In this document: piece after piece, positions 12,401-23,938 of the stretch | Numbering within the stretch: position 1 is the stretch's first letter | Layout of the letters: each line of letters starts with the position of its first letter | Assembly: GCA_023313575.1 (NCBI GenBank) | Contig: JAJTTP010000007.1 | Location: 434,001-498,000, forward strand | Direction of reading: 5' to 3' | DNA: 64,000 bases | Source: Eutypella sp. D-1 | Taxonomy: Eukaryota > Ascomycota > Sordariomycetes > Xylariales > Diatrypaceae | Program-made: the position numbers and the translations under genes | Notes under the pieces: model-generated | What the model was told of the DNA's origin: nothing | Databases searched by the model: none | The model's input: only the letters and a program-made list of their open reading frames with translations

Positions 12401-13838
12401 TCGGAAGATTCAAGCCAAAACGACCCCCAAAGCATTTCCCGAAGTGTCCCCCAAGGTTTATCGATCACAGACGCGTTCACGCAAGCTTGAATAGCCTCAA
12501 TTTGTTCATGATCACGCTTCGTAGTGTTTCCCCCCGAGGCTAAATAATGGATGCCTTCTAGTGGGTGTCCACATAGATTGACGTGACGTATCTTTCTCCT
12601 AGGTGACCAATGTTACGGGACACTTTGCCCTCTCAATATTGGTGAGATCCGGCGGACTTCGGTAACCAGATTCCCAGACAGACCGCTACCCAACCTAGCC
12701 ACATAGTAGTGAGGTATGCAATGTACGTGTTCAAGTGTTCTCGTGAGGGGTTCGGCGACGGCGGGCGGCACTGTCTCCACCCCCCGCTCCAGAACCTCGT
12801 TTCCAATTCGATGATCGACGGGCGCCTATACAGATAGGGTAATGTGGATGGGGCCCCGAACGTTCTTGAAATAGCCGTATCTGGACGTACGCGGTAACCC
12901 AGTATTCCTTACTCGAACATAGTATCTCTCTATTAAGACTTCCCTAACCAAATACGTAGCCTAACAGCTAAAATCCACCTTAGGTGTGAATGCTTTAATG
13001 CTTTGCTGCCAGGCTCGAAAAACACGGCATCGCCCAACTCTCAATTTCCCACCAGGATAGATGCATCTCTACGTTCACATAGGATAGATAGATACGGGCG
13101 GCCGAGCTAAATCCACCGCCATGCGTGTTGTATGACAATAACCCTTGTGTGCCCCAGCAGACAACTCGCCTCCCGTGCATGCGAATACAACAGCGGGAAG
13201 GTGGTTGGGTGGAGTTGGCTGCACTCCTGCATTGTTATGGCCTACCTATTTGTCCGCCCATGTTGATGGAGCAAACGACATGAGCAAACGACATGAGGGG
13301 GCCTCAGATGAATCATCATCATCACCAATGCCATCATCATCGTGACTTACACGATGGATACCTGCCGGAGCAAAGGAATTCTGTTCCGCCATACGTAACA
13401 GCCGACGAAGTTGAAGAGGCAATACCTACCTATTAACCTACTGCTATTACACTATTACAAAGGGCATGGTATAGTTAGCCCTCAGCCACTACAAGAGCAC
13501 TAACTAGATTACTAGCTAGTTCGTCGACCCCTCCACCACGTAACTAATGCAGGGCAAGACATCGTGGATCCTTCCATGGGAACACCCCAAGAACAAGAAT
13601 GTGTCACGCCAACCCGCCGGTTCAACTATTAGGTATGCATTTAGTAAATGACCACACCCCCTTTAATCAGTCTCTCCCTCCCGTAGGCAGGCAGCCAGGC
13701 GAGGCACATCCAAAGACGAGATTGTTTTATCGAGAGTCCTGGTGGTCAGCCGGGGCTACCTCTACGGACGTCAGGATGCTAACAACCGCGAGCCGGTAAT
13801 GATTCAGCCCGGGAGGCCCTTTGTCGTGCTTATATGTA

Positions 13839-13915
13839 GTTGTGTGTGTGTGCGTGTGTGTGTGTGCGTGTGTGTGTGTGTGTGTGTGTGCATGCGTATG
13901 TATATGCGTATGTGT
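13839..13915. repeat. (TG)n microsatellite with CG interruptions
   Basis: A TG/CA dinucleotide tract with a few TGCG interruptions to about 13890, then degenerate ATGCGTATG units. The frames that read across it as Cys/Val or His/Thr repeats are artefacts of the tract. Confidence 0.95.
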
Positions 13916-16900
13916 ACCGCACAATCCTATGGGGGTCGGGCGGAGTCGACGTAAGGAGGTCATTCGCAGATCTACATCCTATACGTAGGGAGGGGAAGCC
14001 GGTACCGTAATTACCAGAACACTACCTACCGTAGCGAAGAGAACGGTCCTGGCTAGTTGCCTCACGACATTATCGTCGCAAGGAAATCGCATCGCACGCC
14101 ATAACACTCGTAGCACGTATGGCTTAATTGCCTACATAATACTTGCCAGACCGCACAAAAAGGGGCCGATTTATTAGCCTCTCCTCTCTTATCGCTTCGC
14201 TCGCTACCGCCGGGAGAAGACCCAATGGGACGCGGCCTAGTGTCACAGCCCGGCTCACGATTATGACTCAAACCTCTCTTCCCGACCCAGCTGGCCTGGC
14301 CTCGAGAAAAGCTGTCCACCAACCAGTCAGCCCAGTCCGCCCCCCTTCCGCCCAGTTTTTGATTGTACATACATACAATACGTAGAATGATGAACATCGC
14401 AGTCAGTCACCGCCCGCGCATCCATTCCGTATCGGTCCGGCCAGCAAGCCGGGGCGCGACATCGGAGCTGAAAAAACAGGTTGTTGAGAGAAGAAGCGAA
14501 TTGAGACGCGGATCTGAGAATATACAGACTGTAGTATGTAAGACGAATGTGGTGTTCATTTCAGCGCTTTCGTCTAAGTGGTAAGTAAGAGTAGTGTTCT
14601 CGTCTGCCAGTGCATCATCATGTTACGTAAGTCTATCTAACCGGTGAGGGGGTGGTCTCATTGTAGAAGCACATCTACCACTTTTTACCATGGATAAGAT
14701 AGCCTCGCAAACTATTGTTCCAGTAAGAATAATCTTATCATTGGAGCTCCGTTGAAACCCAACGTTGGAGCGTTTCAAAGTTCATTACTAAGATATTATA
14801 CTTGCACAGCCAAGTGAGTATCGCGTCGGGAACACGATGTTAGTCAAGACGGTGTTCTAGACATATCAGGAGCGCACAAGATCGTCATATATTGCATCTC
14901 AGATCTGGCGGCGTACTAGCGGAGATATCGCACCGAATTGAACATAATTGTCTTCTCATATACGATGCCTCGGTACATATCACTAGGAACAAGTTCAGGC
15001 AATAGTTAAGGCAATCCGGAAGACTCGCAGCAAATGTCGTCAGCGCTAGTTAAGCGTCGGCCAGTCGCCTTGAACAAATCGTACGGCAGAGCCTCATGTA
15101 GGAGGAGCTCGCCTCTACATCCGTAAGACGCTCCCGCCCCGGGGACGCAAGCCCGTGACTGTCCGCCCCCTTTTCCCTGAGAACCCGGGACTTGGCTTCA
15201 AGGAGTCCAGGCCAAATAACAACTAGTCCCAGTTCGAGTTGTCTGTACATGCAACCGAGTGAAGCCTGCCAGTATGTAAGTGGCAGCGCGGGGGCGCAGG
15301 AGTATCGATGTCGGCGTCCGAGAGTCCGGTTTCATCCCCACAGGTCTCCGCCGGGGCTGAGCCGGGACCCTGAGATCCGCGCCCGGGACCGCTCGCGCAC
15401 ATGGCGGCCCTGCGGCCAGACAGGTGTGGTAGGTTGATCAGCACAGCCGATTTCGCACGGGCGAAGCCGCCCAGCTACTTAGAGCTAGGCTGTCGAATTT
15501 TTCGAGAAGAATTTTAGCCTGGTTAATCAGAAAAGCACTGCATAGTCACAAGGACGGAATCTTCGAGGTAAAGGGATGATTTCGGGGAAATCCGGTCGAT
15601 ATCATGATATGGACCCCACCAGCCCACCTCATTATCGTATGTAACTGCATCTTTCTCGTTAAACAAATAATACTATAAAACTTTCGGCGCGATGATGTAT
15701 TGGTCGAGATGAACACTGCAAAACACCGATTTGCAGGTGTATCAACTGGTGATCAAACGTGCGACTAAATGCATAAAACATCAGATAGCAGTCCACATTC
15801 TAGAGCACCACCCACAGCACCACAGTGAGACATCACACGAGTATAACCTTCCCAGAAGCCTTATACAACTATGCATATGAATCATTTTATTATTATGCAC
15901 CATGCGATACACCTGGGCACCATCTTATCTCAGAACCGATCTAGTTCACTATATTAATCACTACTAATAAGTATGTACATGCTTTGCCGCGCTTGCGTGC
16001 ACACACACTTCGGCGTTAACCATGGCACTAGTGATACCAACAAGATCGGATACAGTCAAGCGCCTATTACAAAGACAACCGATAATGATGACTGATAAAG
16101 ATGGTGGCCCGCGTAGTCGTTCTTCCAGCCGAGGATCGACGATTTAGGGCACTCCGCCCCCTTCCGAAGAAGCCGTTCAGGCAAGTAAGTCGGTGATTAC
16201 GCCTACTTGGCTACCTACCTCATTACCTATACCTATGCCTGCCTCGTAAGAAACCAGAAACCACCAGTCAGGGGCGAGTCATTAATAAACTAGAAGACCA
16301 AAAGTAGTATGTGATGCCTTGTAGGAATTGCACCGAAAATTCTCGGCTTTGCGAATGTATAATTTCGACTCTTGGCTATTATTAGCGAGGCAGTCATCGT
16401 AATAAGGGAGTCGTAATAATAACCATGACGTCGCGTCAGTTGCCGAAGATGGCTGTTCAGCCTGCTACTTAGCAAATGCTTAGGGCAAACAAAATGCACA
16501 GTAGGTATGTAGCCTTCCGAGCCGTCGGGAGGCCTAACTCAATAAAAGGCGTCAGCGCCCGTTTTTCAGGGGTTGCCCCTCTAAAGAAGCGTCGCAACCA
16601 CGGTCACATACGAGATAGCTGGATGGGTTAATCAACCCCGTTTCCCCACCGCCCTGGTACTCCGAAGCCATCGCCTCGTTTTATCGGGTCTATCAGGCAC
16701 GCCGGATGCAGAATAGGAGGTAAAGAGGAAAAAAAGACGTCATCGCCAGGGGAGCAGGGGGGATGAGTGCCTAGATAGCTCAATTAAAGCAGTTCGTGCG
16801 TGAAGTGTGCGGTGGCCACGAACAGATAGAAGAAAGGTGGAAGAATCCTCAAGAAAAGCCGCGCCGCAGCAAGGCACACGTGCATGCATGTATGCATCAA

Positions 16901-18354
16901 GTAGTGCCCACCTATCCAGATAAGTAATAGAGTTGTGTGGGAGGCTATACTCGTTTGTATTACATTACCACCATCAATATTCACATCACTATTTGCTCTA
17001 TCTTCGGCGTAATTTATAGCTTCCCCTAGTTATTGCAGCAGACTCACTTCCACCCGGTCATATTTTGCCCTTGTCAGCCAAGATGGTGCAGTGCAATGCA
17101 CACACACAATTATTAGCCAGCTTGTCCAATGCAAACACCAGATGAGTGCAGGTAACGAGAAGGATCGCATGGTGAGGGTGTCATCGAAAGCCGCCAAGGA
17201 GCCCCTAGACCCCGGACTCTCCAATGGCGAACCCGGCCGCCGGTTTCAAGGGTGCTGGACCTTAACTGCTTTGATAGACTGGCAGGGTTTGGTCGGTCGA
17301 CGCAATCAGTCACGACGGCGAGACACACAACCTGAAGGCCACCCTGCCACCCCCCTCCTCATGCATACATTGATGAGGGTGGGATGAGGCAATTCCCGCA
17401 ACAAGAAATGAAAAATCTCCCGACTTATCTAGTCTGGACACAGCCAGCCAACAAACAGTGAGACATGTCGATTATAGAGGTGTGCGACCGAGACATTAGT
17501 CGTGTTTGCTTGCCAGCAAGCCTTGACAGTTTACCTAACCAGAAATTGCTCGGCTGACGACTCCTCAGCGGGCAACGCATGTCTCAATACACATCAGGAA
17601 GGATGAGCCGTGATGTGGTAGTATAGTTCGTATCTAGGGTGCTAGAGGTGGTGATGGGGCGTGGAAAAAAGACCGCATCGCCGCCGACATGCCCGCCCAT
17701 GGAGGCCTGCCGTATTTGTGATAGACCGGTTTATTTACAGATCGGGGAATTCGGCAGGAAGGACACTTCGGAAACTCCGGCCGCCCCCTCTTTTACTTCA
17801 ACCTCCACGATGGCTTCTAGCCATGAACCCCTCGTCCCTTTGATGCCTAGAGGGGGTCGCTACGCAACGGTAGGTCTAGGCATCAGATGGTCAAGGTATG
17901 GATTACAATAGTTTGATGACAGAAATGATGTCCTCGTCGCTTCTGGATGATTCTGTCGTGGCGCCCGCAAGAGGATTTGTTGTCGGTCGCATGGGCTCGG
18001 CGCCAAGATCGTGGTAATCGTTAAGTCCGCAGTTACGACAATACTGTAGGCAAAACAGCAACGCCGCAAGCCACGCTAGGACTGAGTCCCTTCACATATT
18101 TCAGGGTAACCAATGGTTGCATATGTGGCTGTCAAACGAAATGGCAAAATCAGCCTATCATGTTCCCACTGGCTGTATCATTCACCTGATCTAGAGTCCA
18201 ATGACTGATCTGACATGAAATAGTTAGTGGCATAAGGACAACATCACGTAATACATCTAAGTAGCGCAGAAGAAGACCTATAGTCATTTCCAAAGGATCA
18301 ATGCCCATAAACCTATCAAAAAGTGAAAGCTAGGTAGATACTGAATCAATATGT

Positions 18355-19735
18355 CTATATGGAGTCTGCAACTAGAGAAAACCAAGGGTGCGTAACCACC
18401 TCGTCCGCTTTGAGCCGCTTGGTAGGATCGCAGGTGAATATTTTCGACAAAAGATCGAGTAGCGACGCCCTCTGTGTCTCAGACATCATCGGAAACGCCC
18501 CAAGTATGTTTTTTTAGTTTCCTCGGTATAGCCAGCCATGTAGGCCCCAGCAACACAAACCGCCGTCAGCATCCACACCATAGACCTGAAAGCGACAGAG
18601 TAGGGTGCTCTGAGAGCTACGTCATCGTCAAATATGGCATCTTCCACCTCCTCGTCCAAAATTACCGCAGCCTCGCCCTTGTCGTTGATGAATAGGCTGG
18701 GTGGTTCATCAGGGATAGCTTGTAACCGGTCCTCCAATGGCCGCCTCGTGTCCAAACTCCAGTATGGCTCTTCCCCTTTCCCGTCTACAACAGGAAACCC
18801 TTCATCGTCAAATTTTGCCACCCGCCACTCATCGGGCAGTGGCCCTAGGGTCGTCTCGATCTGCCTGAGCGCATCTGCCAGACAGTCGGTGTCGTAGTCA
18901 AAGAAGAGGTCATCGCCCGGCCGGACCAGAAAGATAGCGCAGCCTAGAGCCCAGATATCTGACGCTGGGCTTGGGGGGTTCCCGACCACAATTTCGGGTG
19001 CAAGATATTTCGCCGGGATACCGGGTCGCTCTGAAGGCGGATCTGCGGTAGTGAAGGATTGGCCAAAGTCGATGATGCAGATCTCGTTGCTGAGAAAGTT
19101 GGTGGTCGAGGAGCAGAAGTTCAAGGGCGCTACGATGTATTCACTTTGTCCTACACGTGATAATTAAGGTTAATATGGTTAGACTTACCTTCGTGACAGA
19201 GTCCGTTCAAATGGAGCTGGGCCAGGGCTTGCGTCGCCTGTGGAGACACTTCAATACCGAAGCTTGGCTAATTCTCGAATAGATACCCCGTGAAAGCGTT
19301 GACACCGCCGGACCCAAAACAGGAAGTACGAGACAGAGGTGTCGGCCATATGGCCCTTGGTGCCAGAATTGTCGGTCGACCACAGCGAACAGACGCCCGT
19401 CAAGGGTGCCAAGGTGGTCTGCAATGACAGAACGGGCCTGGTAGGTTTCCGACTCTCTAGCAGCGACTATTTTCAGGACCACCCACCGGCTCGTGAAGGC
19501 ATCTCGAGCAAGCCAGACGGTACAAAAGCCGCCGAAACCAAGCTTGTGAAGAACCCGGTATCGACCCCCCTCAAATTCATCGCCGAGAAGGACGGGATGG
19601 AAAACTCCCAGCTCGTAGTTCTCGAGGTCTTCGCATTGCTCCAACTCGCACGGAAAGTATTTGAGTGGGGAATAGGGGTCCGAGTCTGTGATAGGGCCGG
19701 ATAGCTTACACCTACCAAAAAAGAAATCTAGAAGG
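18355..19735 (-). pseudogene. Broken SRPK-like serine/threonine protein kinase gene
   Basis: Pieces of one kinase of the fungal SRPK-like family lie in order but in different frames. N-terminal lobe (about 19735-19260): substrate lead-in PYSPLKYFPCELEQCEDL, glycine loop LGFGGFCTVWLA and the ATP-site lysine in WVVLKIV. Then the frame shifts near 19240-19275, and VSPQATQALAQLHLNGLCHE continues in another frame. After CHE the catalytic loop that should follow (HxD...N) is absent: a possible 38- or 59-nt intron leads straight to YIVAPLNFCSS and the DFG equivalent IIDFGQSF. C-terminal lobe: GIPAKYLAPE, SDIWALGCAIF. A third break sits in an A7 run (T7 on the + strand at 18509-18515), after which LLDLLSKIFTCDPTKRL and HPWFSL finish in a new frame, stop 18355-18357. 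No in-frame ATG is visible for the first piece, so an upstream exon is missing or unseen. Three lesions argue for a dead gene; the homopolymer break alone could be a sequencing error. Confidence 0.8.
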
Positions 19736-22010
19736 GGGTGATCACGGGGCTATGCGTAAATACTTTAATGATAAGATAGAGTCACAAGAATGAATCGCTG
19801 CGCCTCGCTGAAGCGCCAACAAATCTAATCGGCCAGGCATCAACGAGGCAGGCAGAAGACGTCCAGGCAGAAGCCGGTGGGATCGCCAACTAACATTCAT
19901 TCATCAACGAAGAGCCACACCTGTGTTCAGCGATCACTAGTGACTTTGAAGTGGGCTTAAGATGCATGATGGTCGTAGCCTTCTTGAAGGCATAGTGGCG
20001 TCGTTCTACGTGAACGCGTTACTCCCGACATGCATTACGATACTGCATAGTTCAAGTTAGATTTTCGCAGAGTAATTATTAGCCTACCAGTTTGGTTGAT
20101 ATTGAGCCCAGAGCTCGACCAGAAGCCATCTCATATTATGAATCAAGCACACTACACCTCAAAACCCTGTACTTACATTCAATAGCGTCACAGAAAATGA
20201 AACCTACGATGACGACAGAGTATATGTGGTTTCACATATCTTGCATGACTTGCCACATATCTCCAAGGCGTCTCCGCATGACTACCATAACCGCAAGGGT
20301 CACAGACAGCGAAATTCCTGCGTACCGCGTGCCTAGCTATCCTCATCACCCGTACTACCGGAGACGAACATGTTCCCGGGCACGAGAGGATAGCCGCCAA
20401 CGAGCTGGCTCCATGGTAGAAACTCATATATGTTGTAACATACGCGCTTGCCTCATGACCGGACCGTGCTTATCTCAGATTCTCCGTATGTTGTCGCCGC
20501 AGAAGGTGGTAAGCATAAGCTCTCTTGCTGATACCGAGCTCATCACACGGCGGGTAAAGGCAAGCATAAGTGTATAGTAGGACGTACTTGACAGATGGGG
20601 TCAGCAATGCATGCATGCATACGGAGACGGGTAGGACCGTGCGAAATCTGGGGTTGACATATCCCACTGGTCCAGCCACCGCGGCAGCCAAATCGCAATA
20701 CTACCCCAGTATTCATAAGCCTGTCCGGCTCGGGCTGATTTTGACGTTAAACTCCTTCTCCGAGATGCGCTTCGTGTGAGTTCGGATGTCTGAGCTTATG
20801 TGGGAACCAATATACCCGTGATTACAAAGCATGAGAGAGAAAAGCGGAAGGCCGGAAGCGAGCGGAGGCGTCCCATCTCCACACCCAATTTTCTCAACCC
20901 CGAGGAGAGGCGCGCTGGGCCAAATATACGAGGATATACGATAGTAGGGGCGCAGCCATATGGAAATTACGATCGAGATTTTGGTGGTGACGGGACATTG
21001 GTCGATTCATCAAGAGGGGATTCTCCGAGTCATCATCTCGGACTGCCAAAGGTAGACTAGACTAGATTCACGGGAAAAGTCAGCTTGTATCCGCAGATCA
21101 ACGAGGTGGGGTGCGAGTACGATCTGAGACCGAAGTCAGCTGACGGCCACTCATCGTGGCTGAACCCCTAGGCAGGGAGAGGAGCACCCTCTGCGGCTCA
21201 CGGCGGATAGCTCGGTCTCGGCACTGTTCAGGGAGATATATGTGCTATGCGGCATGATCCGTATAGTACAGCATCATGGCACGCGTTCGGTGGAAGTTTT
21301 CGCTGTGACGCATTGTTCAGTCCAGCGAGGAGGAGCCTGGATTCAGGCTTCAAGGATGGTGGCGTATTTCTCAGTCCACAACATGACAGATCCAGTTTAC
21401 ACTTAGGTTCGTGAATGCTGTGGGATGCCGCCAATGTCGTGCAAGAAAAGTGGTGGCATATGAATCGAATAACATCTTCTAGATATGTTGTAAGCTACAA
21501 TGCCAGCCGTTGCAGTAACAATATGACCTGCCCATATAACAGAGGTGGCTAGAGCGATCCTAGTGATTTAAACAACTTGGGTTGGTAGGAAAACAAAGAT
21601 AAGATTGTATGTTTAGCTACCCAGATGCAAACACCCTTAAGTCTATCATGACAGCGTAATAGTGTACGAATGTGTAGTTGGTAGAGAGGAGAACGGCTGC
21701 GAGATCGCTGATGTTTGATGACTACCTAGAAGAGGATGGAAACATGAACCACCAAGCTATCATTGTCAAAAGCCATTATATGCTTCTAAGTGTTTCTTCT
21801 AGACTAGTTCCCTGCTCATCTACGGAAAAGCAGATCCAATATGAGTCTCCTGTGCCGGTCCTACCACCCATCTAGAGCAAATCCCCGTTAAACATCACGA
21901 GCTTTTTATCATGCTCTATGAACTGTCTATGTGCAGTACTAGACCAATGCTATTTTACTCCGCATGCCCATATACCAGCGAGTCGCATGCAACGCGCACA
22001 CCTCACTCGC
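19736..22010. other. Intergenic spacer, no supported gene
   Basis: Upstream side of the broken kinase gene and 3' side of the phosphoesterase gene. It may include the lost first exon of the kinase, which I could not find. The frames at 20092-20577 (+) and 20188-20427 (-) overlap on opposite strands and show no domain. A short ATGC repeat occurs at 20607-20620. Confidence 0.5.
20607..20620. repeat. (ATGC)n short repeat
   Basis: Three and a half copies of ATGC, self-complementary; seen directly. Confidence 0.8.
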
Positions 22011-23123
22011 TCAAGCATCGCCGTAGATCCACCACTTTGTGGTGCCGTCGGCCTCGGCCCTGCGGCGGTCCGGGTCATCGGGGGCAGGACCGGGGAGGAT
22101 CTCGCGTAGGAAGGCGTTGATATCGCGGCCAGCATCACGGGCGCGCTGCCACTGGCGCGGGTAGCCCAGGGAGCACTCCTCGAAGCGGACGCCGTCGACC
22201 CAGTCAGTGCGTCGGATGTGCAGGTGCCCGCTGACCACGACCGCGGCCCCGAAGCGCGTGTGCCACGCCGCCGTCCGCCGCGTGCCGCACCAGATCCGGA
22301 AGCGGGGGATCGCTGGTAGGTACACCAGCCGCTCTAATAGAGGCCAGTGGTTCGCGATGATGAGCGGGACCTTCCTTTTCCGCTTCGGTGCGTCTGCTCC
22401 CGCTGTTTGCGATGTCGTTATTGCTGTTGTGGAAGTAGTGGACGCGGCGACGCTGTTCTCCGTAGATGGAGCGGTCTTCTCCGCAGTTCCCGCTTCTTCC
22501 TCCGCATCCAGAGCGGCAGCCAGCTCCTCGGCGCGCGCGGCAGCCTCGCCCAGCCTGTGTTCGAACTTGTCGACGAGGGCCTCGCACCAAGCTTTGCGAG
22601 TGGGGTACGGGTCCGGGTGGAGCAGGGCCTCGTCGGTGGCGATGATGTCCTTTTCAGCAGCCCACTCGACCTCGCGGCCGGCGCGGACGGCGTCCTCGGG
22701 CGCGAAGCTGTAGTCGTACAGCGTGAAGATGGGGCACACGATGGCGGGCCCGCCCTCGCCCTCCCACACGGCGAACGGGTCTTCGGGCGTCAGCACGCCG
22801 TACTCGCGTGCGACCGCGACGCACGCATCGTACTTGGCCTCGCCTCTCGCGGCGGACTCCGCGTCCTGCGCCCCCGACGACGATGACGACGTAGGCGAGG
22901 GCCCCGGCATGGTGTACAGCTCGTGATTGCCCGGACACCACCACACCGTCTTGAAGTAGGCGGTGGCCCACCGGAAGCCCGCTCGCAGGTGCTCATCGCG
23001 CTCCCCCAGGTCTCCCGCCAGGATCAGGCCGTCCTCCCGGTGTCGGTCATGTAGCGCCGACAGCGCTTCTAGGTTTGCCTTGTGCCCTAGGTGCAGGTCG
23101 GCGATTGCGTAGAGCTTGCCCAT
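22011..23123 (-). CDS. Calcineurin-like metallophosphoesterase
   Basis: An intronless gene for a 370-residue metal-dependent phosphoesterase; substrate unknown. The metal-site motifs are complete and in order: D9-x-H11 (IADLHLGH), GD at 37-38 (LILAGDLGE), GNHE at 65-68, a His in IIANHWPLLE, and GHLH near residue 297 (VVSGHLHIRRTD). Between the last two a low-complexity stretch of about 60 residues (Ala/Glu, then Ser/Thr, ending in the basic KRKRK) has been inserted; it is probably a disordered loop, and KRKRK could act as a nuclear signal. No signal peptide or membrane segment is seen. The start is the ATG directly before the first motif. The coding region is clearly richer in G+C than its flanks and gives long meaningless frames on the other strand and in other phases. 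Confidence 0.92.
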   Translation of the reverse strand: MGKLYAIADLHLGHKANLEALSALHDRHREDGLILAGDLGERDEHLRAGFRWATAYFKTVWWCPGNHELYTMPGPSPTSSSSSGAQDAESAARGEAKYDACVAVAREYGVLTPEDPFAVWEGEGGPAIVCPIFTLYDYSFAPEDAVRAGREVEWAAEKDIIATDEALLHPDPYPTRKAWCEALVDKFEHRLGEAAARAEELAAALDAEEEAGTAEKTAPSTENSVAASTTSTTAITTSQTAGADAPKRKRKVPLIIANHWPLLERLVYLPAIPRFRIWCGTRRTAAWHTRFGAAVVVSGHLHIRRTDWVDGVRFEECSLGYPRQWQRARDAGRDINAFLREILPGPAPDDPDRRRAEADGTTKWWIYGDA

Positions 23124-23938
23124 ACTAACGCCAACGAAGTCACCTTAGGTGACCGTCTAGAGCTGTGTATGTGATGGGCGATGATGATGTAGGTGAATGT
23201 GCAAGGTGGAAGTTTATTACTTGGGGTTCGTGTGGGTAACTGAAGATTGAATGAATAGAGTTGCTGCCCCTACCTACAGCTTGTATGTACATGCCACGGA
23301 ACGTATTGTATATATTGAATATGCGATTACCGCAGACCTAACAACATCATTCAATTAAATTAAACAAATATCAGGATGGATGGAGAGACTATGAGCCCAA
23401 ATTCTACATCTGCACTCTTGCTGCAGTCTTGTTCAGGTGTTGGATCGTAAGCAGCACGTGACCGCTGCAGGCCGAGCCAGTCGTGGCCCAGAAATCCCTT
23501 TAGTTTAATAGTGGCGGAATATCAGTAGAGACATCGCATGAAACTTGATTGTCAAGACATCCAGTTTGATTTCACCCTCTGCAAGTCACGGTCAAGTGCC
23601 AATGTGACTAAATTGGGCCAAAACTTTGTTGCAGCATCGATGGACTATGAACCTATTTCAGAGTGGCGAGCATTTTTAATGGATTTAGCTGAAGCCTTCA
23701 TGAATTCCATCCACCTGCCCATTGATACCCCGTGTAACTTCATCCTGTATCGATGGAGAACAGTGAGACTAGGCCCCCAAGAACCACAAACGTTGTACAA
23801 ATTCATTTCCCTTTAGCTACACCCCCTTTTCCTGAACTAATCGTGACCGTACCGTGACACCAGCACGCAGACTGAGGATACCGAAATCAATTTGATCAAT
23901 CACGGAACCAGGCGTGCGGCTCGTTCCCAATCCACTGC
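23124..23938. other. Spacer between phosphoesterase and SUB2 genes
   Basis: Contains the upstream region of the phosphoesterase gene and the 3' flank of SUB2. The 92-residue frame at 23538-23816 (+) has no recognisable family and lies antisense to the likely SUB2 3' UTR. Nothing else seen. Confidence 0.5.

Larger units (their letters stand above)
7057..18354. other. Long spacer of 11.3 kb without a supported gene
   Basis: Left part (7057 to about 10300) is the upstream region of the cyclin gene, with T-rich and GTATG-rich low-complexity stretches and a pyrimidine-rich tract at about 9776-9836. The rest (10300-18354) has balanced composition and only short frames without domains. The longest frames (9740-10297 and 9619-10203 on opposite strands over the same bases, 7512-7934, 12244-12543) show no family motif, no biased codon use and no sensible splice partners. 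I see no transposase, tRNA or rRNA. It may hold non-coding transcripts, long leaders or old decayed sequence. Confidence 0.55.

Noticed and set aside
12244..12543. 99-residue + strand frame in the 11 kb spacer
   Set aside because: No motif, overlapped by a second frame of equal quality; likely chance.
13727..13963. His/Thr- and Val/Cys-repeat proteins across the TG tract
   Set aside because: Translation artefacts of a dinucleotide microsatellite.
22207..22886. Long overlapping + strand frames (168 and 179 residues)
   Set aside because: They are antisense shadows of the GC-rich phosphoesterase gene and have no domain.
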